NCBI RefSeq assembly: GCF_000633535.1
Contig: NZ_AYMR01000020.1
Location: forward strand, 1 to 64,000
Source: Leifsonia aquatica H1aii
GTDB taxonomy: Bacteria > Actinomycetota > Actinomycetes > Actinomycetales > Microbacteriaceae
Direction: 5' to 3'
Length of the DNA stretch: 64,000 nt
A program made the translations under genes and the position numbers. Under the pieces are notes generated by a model. That model had not been told where the DNA came from. It did no database searches and worked only from the letters and a program-made list of their open reading frames with translations. Of this stretch, positions 53,705 through 61,271 are shown piece after piece (the first letter of the stretch is position 1; the number at the start of each line of letters is the position of its first letter).

Positions 53705-54778
53705 GTGGCTCTCACTATCGGTATCGTCGGACTCCCCAATGTGGGCAAGTCCACCCTGTTCAACGCGCTGACCAAGAACGACGCGCTCGCCGCGAACTAC
53801 CCGTTCGCGACCATCGAGCCGAACGTCGGCGTGGTGAACCTCCCCGACCCGCGGCTCGACAAGCTGGCGGAGGTCTTCGGGAGCGAGCGCATCCTCCCGG
53901 CGCCCGTGTCGTTCCTCGACATCGCCGGCATTGTCAAGGGCGCGAGCGAGGGTGAGGGCCTCGGCAACAAGTTCCTCGCCAACATCCGCGAGGCCGACGC
54001 CATCGCGCAGGTCGTCCGCGGCTTCAGCGACCCCGACGTCGTGCACGTCGCCGGCAAGGTCGACGCCGCCGGCGACATGGAGACCATCAACACCGAGCTT
54101 ATCCTCGCCGACCTCCAGACCCTCGAGAAGGCGGAGGCGCGCTACGAGAAGGAGGTCAAGGGCCGCAAACTCGAGCCCATCGTGCTCGAGACAGCCCGCG
54201 AGGCCGCCGCGTACCTCAACGAGGGCAAGCCGCTCTCGACCTCCAGCATCGACCTCGAGCCCATCAAGGAGCTCGGCCTGCTGACCGCCAAGCCCTTCAT
54301 CTACGTCTTCAACGTGGACGAGGACGTGCTCACCGACGACTCCCGCCGCGCCGCGCTCGCCGCCCTGGTCGCCCCCGCGCAGGCCGTGTTCCTGGACGCC
54401 AAGCTCGAGTCCGAGCTCATCGACCTGGACGCCGCCGACGCCGCCGAGCTCCTCGCCTCCACCGGCCAGACCGAGAGCGGCCTCGACCAGCTCGCCCGCA
54501 TCGGCTTCGACACCCTCGGCCTGCAGACCTACCTCACCGCCGGCCCCAAGGAATCGCGCGCCTGGACCATCCCCAAGGGCGCCAAGGCCCCCCAGGCCGC
54601 CGGCGTCATCCACACCGACTTCGAGAAGGGCTTCATCAAGGCCGAGGTCATCTCGTTCGACGACCTGGTCGAGGCCGGCTCCGTCGCCGAGGCGCGCTCG
54701 CGCGGGAAGGCGCGCATGGAGGGCAAGGACTACGTGATGCAGGACGGGGATGTGGTGGAGTTCCGTTTCAACGTGTAG
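53705..54778 (+). CDS. ychF: Redox-regulated ATPase YchF (Obg-related)
   Basis: A 357-aa YchF/OLA1, a ribosome-associated ATPase of the Obg superfamily. G1 is GLPNVGKST at 9-17, then switch region FATIEPNVGVVNLPD, G3 FLDIAGIVKGAS, G4 FNVDED (NxxE, ATP-preferring) and a TGS domain ending in FRFNV. GTG 53705 lies 8 nt after TAGAAT. The last ~30 bp of this gene and the following ~120 bp are repeated downstream around a set of accessory genes. Confidence 0.96.
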   Translation: MALTIGIVGLPNVGKSTLFNALTKNDALAANYPFATIEPNVGVVNLPDPRLDKLAEVFGSERILPAPVSFLDIAGIVKGASEGEGLGNKFLANIREADAIAQVVRGFSDPDVVHVAGKVDAAGDMETINTELILADLQTLEKAEARYEKEVKGRKLEPIVLETAREAAAYLNEGKPLSTSSIDLEPIKELGLLTAKPFIYVFNVDEDVLTDDSRRAALAALVAPAQAVFLDAKLESELIDLDAADAAELLASTGQTESGLDQLARIGFDTLGLQTYLTAGPKESRAWTIPKGAKAPQAAGVIHTDFEKGFIKAEVISFDDLVEAGSVAEARSRGKARMEGKDYVMQDGDVVEFRFNV

Positions 54779-54900
54779 CCGGCGGTCAGCCGCCGCGGCA
54801 TGCAGCTAACGGAGGAGATCCCGGCCGATTCCGGCTCGGATCGCCTCCGTTTCCTGTTTTCGGGCGGCGTGTCGGGGCGGATGTCCTCCGGTGCCAACGC
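54749..54900 (+). repeat. ychF-tail repeat, copy 1 (ychF 3' end plus terminator block)
   Basis: Last 30 bp of ychF (encoding DGDVVEFRFNV) plus about 120 bp. The inner 90 bp (54811-54900) match 57095-57184 with 3 differences by my count. It contains a hairpin, GGAGGAGATCC against GGATCGCCTCC, and the block GGCGGCGTGTC. Confidence 0.85.
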
Positions 54901-54930
54901 TCGTCGGGCGCCGCCGCTGCAGACGCCGTA

Positions 54931-55160
54931 GCTCATCGACCTCGACATCGCCGACGCAGGCGAGCCACGTCCGGGCCGGCCCCAACGAGTCGCGCGTCTG
55001 GACCAGCCCCAAGGGCGCCACGAAGGGCTTCATCAAGGCCGAAGTCATCTCCTTCGACAACCTGGTCGAGGATGGGCCGGTCGCTGAGGCGCGATCGCGC
55101 GGGAACACCCGTATGGAGGGCAGGGACAACGTGATGATGGAATTCCGCTTCAACGTGTAG
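54931..55160 (+). pseudogene. Decayed second copy of the ychF 3' end
   Basis: Sequence from GCTCATCGACCT (54931) to the stop at 55160 aligns with the last third of ychF but lacks two internal blocks and carries scattered substitutions. The final part encodes KGFIKAEVISFDNLVEDGPV and ends EFRFNV. It has no start or GTPase domain. The divergence suggests it came with foreign DNA rather than by recent copying. Confidence 0.8.
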
Positions 55161-55193
55161 CTGACCTGGGATTTCTCGCATATCATTCACGCG

Positions 55194-55554
55194 ATGAGTG
55201 ACGCTTCAGATCCCTTGCTCCCTCAGGTCAGAGCGCACTTCGAGGCGTTGCTCTCCAATGAAGAATCAACCGCGCAGGCTCTGGACTGGTCACATGACCA
55301 ACTCGATCAAGGAACTTGGCGCGATGAGGTCACGTATCTAGGCCTGATGAGGCTGGCCGACCTGGTTCATGCCACGTGGAACTACGTCATCGAACAATGC
55401 TCGCCGGCTCGTCACGTCTTTCAAGGATGAGTTCGGGGCTGAATGCGCCTTGAAAGTCGCCGAATCGCTCGTGAGGACTGGTGCAGTCAAGCGCGATGAG
55501 AGAGCTCGCTGGTCGGTCGAGGCCTGCGCTGCTCCGCCCATTCGCAACGCTTGA
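55194..55554 (+). pseudogene. Frameshifted orphan gene between ychF-tail copies
   Basis: A frame starting MSDASDPLLPQVRAHFEALL, with AQALDWSHDQLDQGTWRDEV, runs to about 55400. The coding signal then continues in the next frame as RRLVTSFKDEFGAECALKVA to 55554. Together they would give a protein of about 120 aa. A one-base indel near 55395-55410 breaks it, or it is a sequencing error. GC is lower than the surroundings. TATCAT upstream could be a -10 box. Family not recognised. Confidence 0.55.
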
Positions 55555-55660
55555 AGCCGATGCACCATGGTGGAGTTCCGGGTTCGGAAGGACGTCTACG
55601 TCCAGAGGCCGACTGGATCCCGGTCGATAGAGGCGCGTCGGGTTCTAGGATCGTGACGTG

Positions 55661-56497
55661 ATGCTGACCGAGATGCCTCTTCGCCGAATCGGCGTTCCAG
55701 AGAGCGAAGGGCCGCTCCGGTTCGGCAAAGCGGATTCGAGCCTTCCGTTCTCGGCGAGAACTTTGTTCCTGGAGGGGAAGCCAGCATTCGAACTGTCCTC
55801 TTGGTGTGGCACCTGCCCTTTCCTGTTCGAACGAAAGGAGGGTGCGAACAGCACTCTGTCTGGTGCGCGCGAGCGGATGGGGGAACTAGAGGGGCCACTC
55901 GCTACGGTAAGCGAGCGCGTCATTCAATCGTTCGGTTCCGTGCTTCCTAGCGGAGAGTACCTGCCTCTCCTTCTTGAGGTGCGACCAGACCAAGTCGTAC
56001 CGAACGACGATCGCGACTATTTCACTCACGAGCAGATAGCTACGTGGGGAGTCGACAGCTTCTGGGGGCTTCCCGAGAATCCGCGCAGCTACTATTACCG
56101 GACGTTCGAGACACCGGTCGAGCCCAACGAGCATCTCTATGAGTTCGTGGTCCCGATGGTGCCACCGGGCTGGAACGATCAGGGGCGGGTGGCCGAGTAT
56201 CGAGACCTCATCCGAGGCGGGACGGCGCCGACAGCCGTTGCTCTATCGACGCTGGATATTTGTCAGCCCGCGACCGATGACGATTCGATCGACTTTTACA
56301 CGCACTGGGGCCTCACCCACTTCTTGCTCGACGGGCACCACAAGATGCAAGCTGCGGCCGAGGTGGGAGCGCCGCTTCAGTTGCTTGCGTTCGTCAGCAT
56401 CGACGACAGCCTGGCGCGTTCGGAAGACATTGCCCGACTTCCCCAACTGCTCTCTCGGCCGCTCATGCGGCGAGCAGCTCCGGGCTCCGATCGATAG
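55661..56497 (+). CDS. Unknown protein with a DGHHK motif, in the ychF-tail array
   Basis: A 278-aa cytosolic protein with visibly lower GC and unusual codons for this genome. An N-terminal part contains a Cys pair (SSWCGTCPFLFERK). The C-terminal third has THWGLTHFLLDGHHKMQAAA, resembling the DGHHR motif of ParB/DUF1015-like folds, which bind nucleotides. GTG 55658 is an alternative start. The stop lies 4 bp before a ychF-tail copy. It is probably a horizontally acquired accessory gene; function unknown. Confidence 0.65.
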   Translation: MLTEMPLRRIGVPESEGPLRFGKADSSLPFSARTLFLEGKPAFELSSWCGTCPFLFERKEGANSTLSGARERMGELEGPLATVSERVIQSFGSVLPSGEYLPLLLEVRPDQVVPNDDRDYFTHEQIATWGVDSFWGLPENPRSYYYRTFETPVEPNEHLYEFVVPMVPPGWNDQGRVAEYRDLIRGGTAPTAVALSTLDICQPATDDDSIDFYTHWGLTHFLLDGHHKMQAAAEVGAPLQLLAFVSIDDSLARSEDIARLPQLLSRPLMRRAAPGSDR

Positions 56498-56501
56498 CCG
56501 T

Positions 56502-56535
56502 GATGTGGTGGAGTTCCGGTTCAACGTGTAGCCGG
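56502..56535 (+). repeat. ychF-tail repeat, internal copy
   Basis: GATGTGGTGGAGTTCCG-G-TTCAACGTGTAGCCGG matches the real ychF end (54749-54782) with a single substitution, although here it lies outside any ychF gene. It directly follows the DGHHK-protein stop and precedes the kinase gene. Confidence 0.85.
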
Positions 56536-56546
56536 TCAGGTATTCG

Positions 56547-57062
56547 ATGCTCGTCGTGATCTCCGGGCTGCCCGGCGTGGGCAAGACCACCGTCGCCGAC
56601 ATCGTCGGCGCGCGTCTCAGTGCGGTGCGTCTCTCGATCGACCCGGTGGAGGAGGCGCTGCTTGCGAGCGGTTTCCCGCACGGGTGGAAGACGGGTGTCG
56701 CGGCCTACGAGGCGGTCGGGGTCATCGCGGAATTGAATCTGAGGGCCGGGCGGACCGTCGTCCTCGATGCCGTCAACGACAGCGAGCCGGCACGAGAGAC
56801 CTGGCGCCGAGCGGCGGTGTCCGCGGGTGCAACGCTGTGCTGGGTGGTGCTGACGATGAGCGATACTGCTGGTCACGCGTCGCGGTTGGACGGGCGTCAT
56901 CGGGGCTTCTTGCACATCCCCGAGCCGACATGGACCGATGTGGCCGGGCGGACGATGGAGCCGTGGAGAGACCAGCACCGAGCGATCGACGTGTCAGGTT
57001 CCAGCGAGGATGTCGCGGCTGAGGTCGAGCGGTACGTCGTCGAGTTCAGATCCGACGTGTAG
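56547..57062 (+). CDS. P-loop kinase-like protein in the ychF-tail array
   Basis: A 171-aa AAA/adenylate-kinase-like protein. Walker A GLPGVGKTT is at 7-15, a strand RTVVLDAVNDSEPAR follows at about 69-83, and a lid-like region has SRLDGRHRGFL. It resembles the AAA_33 kinases (such as gluconate/polynucleotide or toxin-type kinases); substrate unknown. Its last residues, VVEFRSDV, mirror the YchF tail DVVEFRFNV in the same frame. This suggests the gene was joined to a ychF 3' end at insertion. Confidence 0.75.
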   Translation: MLVVISGLPGVGKTTVADIVGARLSAVRLSIDPVEEALLASGFPHGWKTGVAAYEAVGVIAELNLRAGRTVVLDAVNDSEPARETWRRAAVSAGATLCWVVLTMSDTAGHASRLDGRHRGFLHIPEPTWTDVAGRTMEPWRDQHRAIDVSGSSEDVAAEVERYVVEFRSDV

Positions 57063-57184
57063 CGGGCGGTCAGCCACCGCTGCGCGCGCCCAAAGGAGGA
57101 GATCCCGGCCGATTCCGGCTCGGACCGCCTCCGTTTCCTGCGTTCGGGCGGCGTGTCGGGGCGGATGTCCTCCGGTGCCAACGC
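57033..57184 (+). repeat. ychF-tail repeat, distal copy
   Basis: Begins inside the kinase 3' end (diverged ychF tail) and continues through GCGGGCGGTCAG and the 90-bp terminator block (57095-57184), nearly identical to 54811-54900. Beyond it lies the DUF427 gene, so this is the right-hand boundary of the insertion. Confidence 0.85.
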
Positions 57185-57199
57185 CTGCATCCCCACCGG

Positions 57200-57697
57200 T
57201 CACCACCCCAGCGACCCCGGCACCCCCTTGAACGGCCCGACGACGGCACTCGTGATCCAGCCGCCGTAGAAGCCTCCGGGTTGCGGGGTGACGACCTCGC
57301 CGTCGACCGTGCATTCGTCCATCTGCTGCGCGTAGACGGCGACGCGGTCTCGGAGCAGCTCGTACCCGGGCGACGGATGCGGGTAGTTCCACGCGCACGC
57401 GGACCGCGTCTCGCCTCCGCCGCGCACATCGAGATAGCGTGCGGTGCCTTTGAACTCGCAGAACGACGAACCGACGCCGTCGGCGAGAGCGCCGGGAGCG
57501 AAGTCCGCTATCGGGAGGTAGTAGACCGGGGGATGGCTGGTCTCGAGCACCCGGACGACGTCCCGGGTGTCGACGATCAGCTGCCCGCCCAGCCGGATCG
57601 TCACAGTCGCAGTGACGCGCTCGATGCGGGGCGGTCTCGGGTAGTCCCACACGGACTCCTGTCCCGTTCCGGGGATCTCGGGGCGCGGTCGGGGCAC
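57200..57697 (-). CDS. DUF427 domain-containing protein
   Basis: A 165-aa DUF427 protein. Visible signature: VWDYPRPPRIE, then IVDTRDVVRVLETSHPPVYY, CEFKGTARYLDV and WNYPHPSPGYELLRDRVAVY. The fold is a small beta barrel; function unknown, though members occur widely in actinobacteria. Its stop lies 15 bp from the right boundary of the ychF-tail insertion. Confidence 0.88.
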   Translation of the reverse strand: MPRPRPEIPGTGQESVWDYPRPPRIERVTATVTIRLGGQLIVDTRDVVRVLETSHPPVYYLPIADFAPGALADGVGSSFCEFKGTARYLDVRGGGETRSACAWNYPHPSPGYELLRDRVAVYAQQMDECTVDGEVVTPQPGGFYGGWITSAVVGPFKGVPGSLGW

Positions 57698-57732
57698 CTG
57701 TTCACTCTACGCGCGCGGTGCTTCACTGGAGT

Positions 57733-58350
57733 ATGGCCGTCTCCCCGATGTTCCCGCTCGGATCCGTGCTGTTCCCCTCCGTGGCCATCCCGCTGCGGGT
57801 GTTCGAGCCGCGGTATCTCACGCTGGTCGGGCGACTGCTCGACGAGGACGAACCGGACTTCGAGTTCGGCGTCGTCCTCATCGAGCGCGGCCCCGAGGCC
57901 GGGGGCGGCGACCAGCGCGCCTCGGTCGGGACGATGGCGCGCCTGGTGAGCGCCGCCGCGGGCGCCGACGATCTGCTCATCGTCGGCGTGGGGACCCGGC
58001 GGTTCACGGTCGAGCGCTGGGACGACGACGACCCGTATCCCCGGGCCGAGCTCGCGTCGCTCCCGGAGCTGGAGTGGTCCGAGGCGCTCGCCCCCCTGCG
58101 GGCCGAGGCCGAAGCGGTCGTCCGCCGCATGATCGCCCGCGTCGCGGAGGCGCCGTCGGATGCCGACATCGAGCTGTCGGACGATCCCGTCGCAGCGGTC
58201 TGGCAGCTGGCGGCGGTCACCCCGCTGGGCGAGTACGACAGGTACACCCTGTTGCGGTCGACCACGATGGGAGGGCTCCTGCGCCAGCTGATCGACCTGA
58301 CCCTCGAGGCGGAGGAACTCTGGGCGGCCGAGGGAGGCGGAGGCGTCTGA
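57733..58350 (+). CDS. Lon N-terminal (substrate-binding) domain-like protein
   Basis: A 205-aa stand-alone Lon substrate-binding domain. It starts MAVSPMFPLGSVLFPSVAIP, with the family motif LRVFEPRYLTLV, then VRRFTVERWDDDDPYPRAEL and a helical C-terminal half. No ATPase or protease part, as in the LonN/PUA-like small proteins. Possible adaptor for unfolded substrates. GTG 57718 is an alternative start. Confidence 0.87.
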   Translation: MAVSPMFPLGSVLFPSVAIPLRVFEPRYLTLVGRLLDEDEPDFEFGVVLIERGPEAGGGDQRASVGTMARLVSAAAGADDLLIVGVGTRRFTVERWDDDDPYPRAELASLPELEWSEALAPLRAEAEAVVRRMIARVAEAPSDADIELSDDPVAAVWQLAAVTPLGEYDRYTLLRSTTMGGLLRQLIDLTLEAEELWAAEGGGGV

Positions 58351-58394
58351 CCACGATTCGCCACCTTCGGTGCTTCCGCTCCCGCTCCGGCCAA

Positions 58395-58487
58395 CGGAGG
58401 AACTCTCGGCGGTATCCCGGGCGGATCTCCTCCCTTGCCGGTATCCGCACGGCGTGTCACCGGCGAACTCCTCCGTTCCCGCCGCCA
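58395..58487. repeat. GGAGGA/TCCTCC intergenic repeat, copy at 58.4 kb
   Basis: AACGGAGGAACTC, then GGATCTCCTCCCTTGCCGG, then CACGGCGTGTCACCGGCGAA and CTCCTCCGTTCCCGCC. The blocks match the order in copies near 36.2, 54.8 and 57.1 kb. Confidence 0.6.
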
Positions 58488-58561
58488 CCGACGGTGTACG
58501 GTCAGGCCGTGATCTGGACGAGAGAGCGACTCGAATGACGGCCGCGTCCGAGAACACTGAG

Positions 58562-58597
58562 GCGTACGGGGCGTGCTGGGCGTACGGGGCGTGCAGG
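58562..58597 (+). repeat. 18-bp tandem duplication
   Basis: GCGTACGGGGCGTGCTGG followed by GCGTACGGGGCGTGCAGG, differing at one base, just upstream of the first 90-aa paralogue. Confidence 0.75.
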
Positions 58598-58605
58598 GCA
58601 TCGCG

Positions 58606-58878
58606 GTGAACAGATGGCCCGCCGGTGCCCTGACCCGCGAGGAGGTGTCCGCGCTCCTGCAGGAGCCGACCCACTGGCGCGTGGAATGGTGCGAGGGCGC
58701 ACATCGCGAACCGTCGGAGGGGTACGGCGTCATGCTCCCGGACGGGGTCCTGGAGGGTGTGCCGTCGCGGGCGAAGCGTCGCAAGCTCGAACGCGGCATT
58801 CACGACCGTCGCACCCGTTTCTCCGCCATCGTGGCCGGGGAGGGAGCCGCTCGGCTCCTCGTGCTGCGGGAGGGGTGA
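58606..58878 (+). CDS. Small protein, paralogue A
   Basis: A 90-aa basic protein: WPAGALTREEVSALLQEP, WRVEWCEGAHREPSEGYG, then LEGVPSRAKRRKLERGIHD and a short beta-like end ARLLVLREG. About half its residues match the protein at 60294-60569, including RAKRRK and WRVEWC. GTG 58606 aligns with the paralogue's ATG. No family recognised. Could bind nucleic acid through the basic centre; this is a guess. Confidence 0.65.
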   Translation: MNRWPAGALTREEVSALLQEPTHWRVEWCEGAHREPSEGYGVMLPDGVLEGVPSRAKRRKLERGIHDRRTRFSAIVAGEGAARLLVLREG

Positions 58879-58995
58879 GGCCGCGGCCCACGTTACCCTC
58901 CTCATGTGACGACCTGACCTTCCGGCGGCGCCCGGCTCCGCTAGGGTCGGTCCGGGAGGGCGAGATTCTTTCGCTCCGATCGGAACGGGGGCAGC

Positions 58996-59481
58996 GTGGT
59001 GTCATTCATCGGGAAGGGCCGGTCGCAGCGCATCGCGGTCGTCGTCGCGGCCGCGGTATTCGTCGGCGTGTTGCTGACGGGATGCGTCGGCTCAGGGGGT
59101 GGATCCGAGACGCCGGTGGCCGCCCCGTCGGCTTCAGGCTCACCGGAGGCCTCCTCGACGGCCTCATCGGGTTCGAGCGCCCTCCCCACGGCTCGTGCGG
59201 ACGGGTTCGACACGAAGGCGATCTATGCAGCCTGCGATGCCGCGGTGCCTGCGGACGTCTGGGGCGGCCAGCAGCCCGTCGCGCCCGGACCGATCGTCGC
59301 CGACTCCATCGGACCGGCGTCGTCGGACGGCTATACGGCCGACCATACGAACGGTGATCCGGCCGCCGTCTACATCAATGTCCAGTACTTCACCGGTGAC
59401 TCGTTCGCTTTCTCCGCATTGTGCGTCGCGTCCGGTGATCCGTCCGCGCCGCGCGTCGAGTACATCCGGACCTTGAACTGA
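58996..59481 (+). CDS. Secreted lipoprotein, Ser/Pro-rich
   Basis: A 161-aa lipoprotein. Basic start, hydrophobic segment and lipobox LLTGC (Cys about 30), then a 45-residue Ser/Ala/Gly/Pro linker and a globular domain with three cysteines. The ends read DTKAIYAACDAAVPADVWGG and FTGDSFAFSALCVASGD. GTG 58996 or 58999. Function unknown. Confidence 0.75.
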   Translation: MVSFIGKGRSQRIAVVVAAAVFVGVLLTGCVGSGGGSETPVAAPSASGSPEASSTASSGSSALPTARADGFDTKAIYAACDAAVPADVWGGQQPVAPGPIVADSIGPASSDGYTADHTNGDPAAVYINVQYFTGDSFAFSALCVASGDPSAPRVEYIRTLN

Positions 59482-59649
59482 GCGCACGACTACGTTGGGG
59501 CAGCGTTTCCGGACGAACGCAGTCGGTCGGAGGGAGCGCTGGACCGGGAAAGACTCGAACGGCCTTCGTCTCTTATGTTCGGGCGTCCTGTTGGGTGGGG
59601 TCTCCTCCGATCGCTTAGTGGCCCACCGGACAAGCACTACGGTGATCCC

Positions 59650-59997
59650 ATGAGTAGCGACCAGCCAAGCACCGCTGCCGAGCAGGCCGCCGCAGATCGC
59701 CGTGCGATCGAGGCGGTCATCGAGAGTTCGCTCGGCGATGTTCGACCTGCAGCCGGCGCGTGGCCCGTCGGGACCCGGGTGCGGGTGGTGAAGGACCCGG
59801 GATGGGATGGCCCCTGGAAGAACGAGTTCTCGGGGACCATCGACAACACGTTCCCTGCCTCGATCATCGATCACGCCCTGGCTGAGGACGGCGAGCTGGA
59901 GTACTCGGTCCGATTCGACAGCCCGCAGCTCGATGCCGACGGCGACGGGCCGTATCGCAAGGCCGTGATCTGGGGCAGATACCTCCGGCCCGAGTGA
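59650..59997 (+). CDS. Small SH3-like domain protein, hypothetical
   Basis: A 115-aa protein: helical N-terminus (AAADRRAIEAVIESSLG) and a beta-rich part WPVGTRVRVVKDPGWDGPW with DNTFPASIIDHALAEDGEL and IWGRYLRPE. The beta part resembles small ligand-binding or SH3-like folds. No assigned family. ATG 59650 is chosen as the domain start. Confidence 0.6.
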   Translation: MSSDQPSTAAEQAAADRRAIEAVIESSLGDVRPAAGAWPVGTRVRVVKDPGWDGPWKNEFSGTIDNTFPASIIDHALAEDGELEYSVRFDSPQLDADGDGPYRKAVIWGRYLRPE

Positions 59998-60043
59998 TGC
60001 GTCGTTGCGCGTGTTCGAGCGCAGGCGGGATAGGCTGCCGGGC

Positions 60044-60290
60044 ATGTCCCGATCCGGTCCCGACTTCGGCTCGATGACGGTGAACGAGCGGTTGATGACC
60101 GCCGGTCTGCTCGATGTGTAGGAGCGCGCCGTCGGGCGCCACGACCGCACGAAACCATTGATGTTCTGGGTCGGGTCGCCATCGATCGCCGCAGTGCCAC
60201 AGTCACCGTCGATTCGCTGCTCCACGGCGTGACGGGAAGCGACGCCAAAACCGCAGCTGTGGTCGAATCGTCCACCGAGGAGGGTTCGCC
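60044..60290 (+). pseudogene. Remnant of a small cytosolic protein gene
   Basis: A 25-codon frame ends MTVNERLMTAGLLDV then TAG; after the stop, ERAVGRHDR continues the same frame, and a shifted frame gives ETIDVLGRVAIDRRSATVTV. MTVNERLxxAGLxD is the start of a small family common in proteobacteria and actinobacteria, so this is probably a broken copy. Confidence 0.5.
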
Positions 60291-60293
60291 ACG

Positions 60294-60569
60294 ATGAACG
60301 TCTGGCCCGATGGCGCCCTGACGCGCGAAGCGGTGTCCGACCTTTTGCACGAGCCGGTGCGCTGGCGGGTGGAATGGTGCGACGGGGCGCGCAGAAGCCC
60401 CTCGGAGCGATACGGCTCCGACCTTCCGGAAGCAGCACTCCAGGGTGTGCCGACGCGGGCGAAGCGCCGGAAAGTCGAGCGTGGCTCCCACGATCACCGC
60501 ACCTGGTTCTTCGCCTTCGTGTCCGATGCTGACGGCGACCGGATCCTGACCCTTCGCGAAGGGCATTGA
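60294..60569 (+). CDS. Small protein, paralogue B
   Basis: A 91-aa protein matching the one at 58606-58878: WPDGALTREAVSDLLHEP, WRVEWCDGARRSPSERYG, LQGVPTRAKRRKVERGSHD, then a less conserved end DADGDRILTLREGH. Lies 1.4 kb downstream of its paralogue, separated by a lipoprotein gene, an SH3-like gene and a pseudogene. No ribosome site is obvious. Confidence 0.65.
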   Translation: MNVWPDGALTREAVSDLLHEPVRWRVEWCDGARRSPSERYGSDLPEAALQGVPTRAKRRKVERGSHDHRTWFFAFVSDADGDRILTLREGH

Positions 60570-60636
60570 GGTTAGGGATCTCGAGTACGACGGCTGGCCC
60601 ACGCGCGAAGGGTCTGCGTCCTGAGGGCAAGGCGGA

Positions 60637-60981
60637 TCAACTCACCACGCCGCCACTGTGCACCAGCCGCACCTCCACGCCGCCGTCCCCGCGGATGGCC
60701 GGGTTCGTCGCGGCGATCGCCAGTGCCGCATCCAGGTCGTCCGCCTCGATCACGTAGACGCCCGCGACCGCGACCGGAGCGTCGATGAACGGCCCGGTCG
60801 TCACACCGTCCGCCCGCACCGAACGGGCCAGGTCGCGCGGGGTGAACGCGTAGGCGACCCGCATGGCGCCGGAGGCGGCGAGCTCGTCGCCGTGCCCGTT
60901 CGGCTCCTCGAGGTCCTCGGGCGTGGCGTCGAGGCGGTGAGCGGAGTCGCTCGCGTAGATCAGGACGGCGTACTGCGGCAT
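60637..60981 (-). CDS. YCII-related domain protein
   Basis: A 114-aa YCII/DGPF-domain protein: MPQYAVLIYASDSAHRLDAT, then the DGVTTGPFIDAPVAVAGVYV block, the hallmark DGPF-type loop (here TTGPF), and a C-terminal AIRGDGGVEVRLVH. Members are small ferredoxin-like proteins, some in sigma-factor operons; no sigma factor is visible here. AAAGGACC precedes the ATG. Confidence 0.87.
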   Translation of the reverse strand: MPQYAVLIYASDSAHRLDATPEDLEEPNGHGDELAASGAMRVAYAFTPRDLARSVRADGVTTGPFIDAPVAVAGVYVIEADDLDAALAIAATNPAIRGDGGVEVRLVHSGGVVS

Positions 60982-61075
60982 GGTGTGGTCCTTTCGACGA
61001 CTCGACGGTACTCGCCCCGCCCGACGTCCGGGATGACCGCCGGTGTTCGGGACGTTCGCGCCGGGGCGCCGGGGC

Positions 61076-61260
61076 GCGCTCGTCCCGAACCGCCGCGCTT
61101 GTACCGAACCGCCGCGCTCGTCCCGAACCGCCGCGCTCGTCCCGAACCGCCGCGCTCCTCCCGAACCGCCGCGCTCCTCCCGAACCGCCGCGCTCGTCCC
61201 GAACCGCCGCGGTCGTCCCGAACAGGCGCTGCGTCGCGAACCGCCGCGCTCGCCGGTCGC
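61076..61260. repeat. 19-bp tandem repeat array
   Basis: Eight full units of GCGCTCGTCCCGAACCGCC and variants (61076-61227), then an 18-bp and a partial unit. Unit length 19 is not a multiple of three, so it is not coding. Variants include GCGCTCCTCCCGAACCGCC (units 5-6). It lies upstream of the YCII gene and after the next lipoprotein gene's stop. Copy number may vary between strains. Confidence 0.9.
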
Positions 61261-61271
61261 CCGACGGGCGA

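Noticed and set aside
54749-57184. Integron with attC sites
   Set aside because: The repeats are ychF coding ends plus a terminator-like block, not imperfect attC palindromes with R'/R'' boxes, and no intI is present. The insertion model fits better.
58535-58609. 24-codon frame MTAASENTEAYGAC before paralogue A
   Set aside because: It consists largely of the 18-bp tandem duplication and has no homologue before paralogue B; a leader-peptide role is not supported.
61076-61260. Possible CRISPR array
   Set aside because: Units are contiguous 19-mers without spacers and no cas genes are present.
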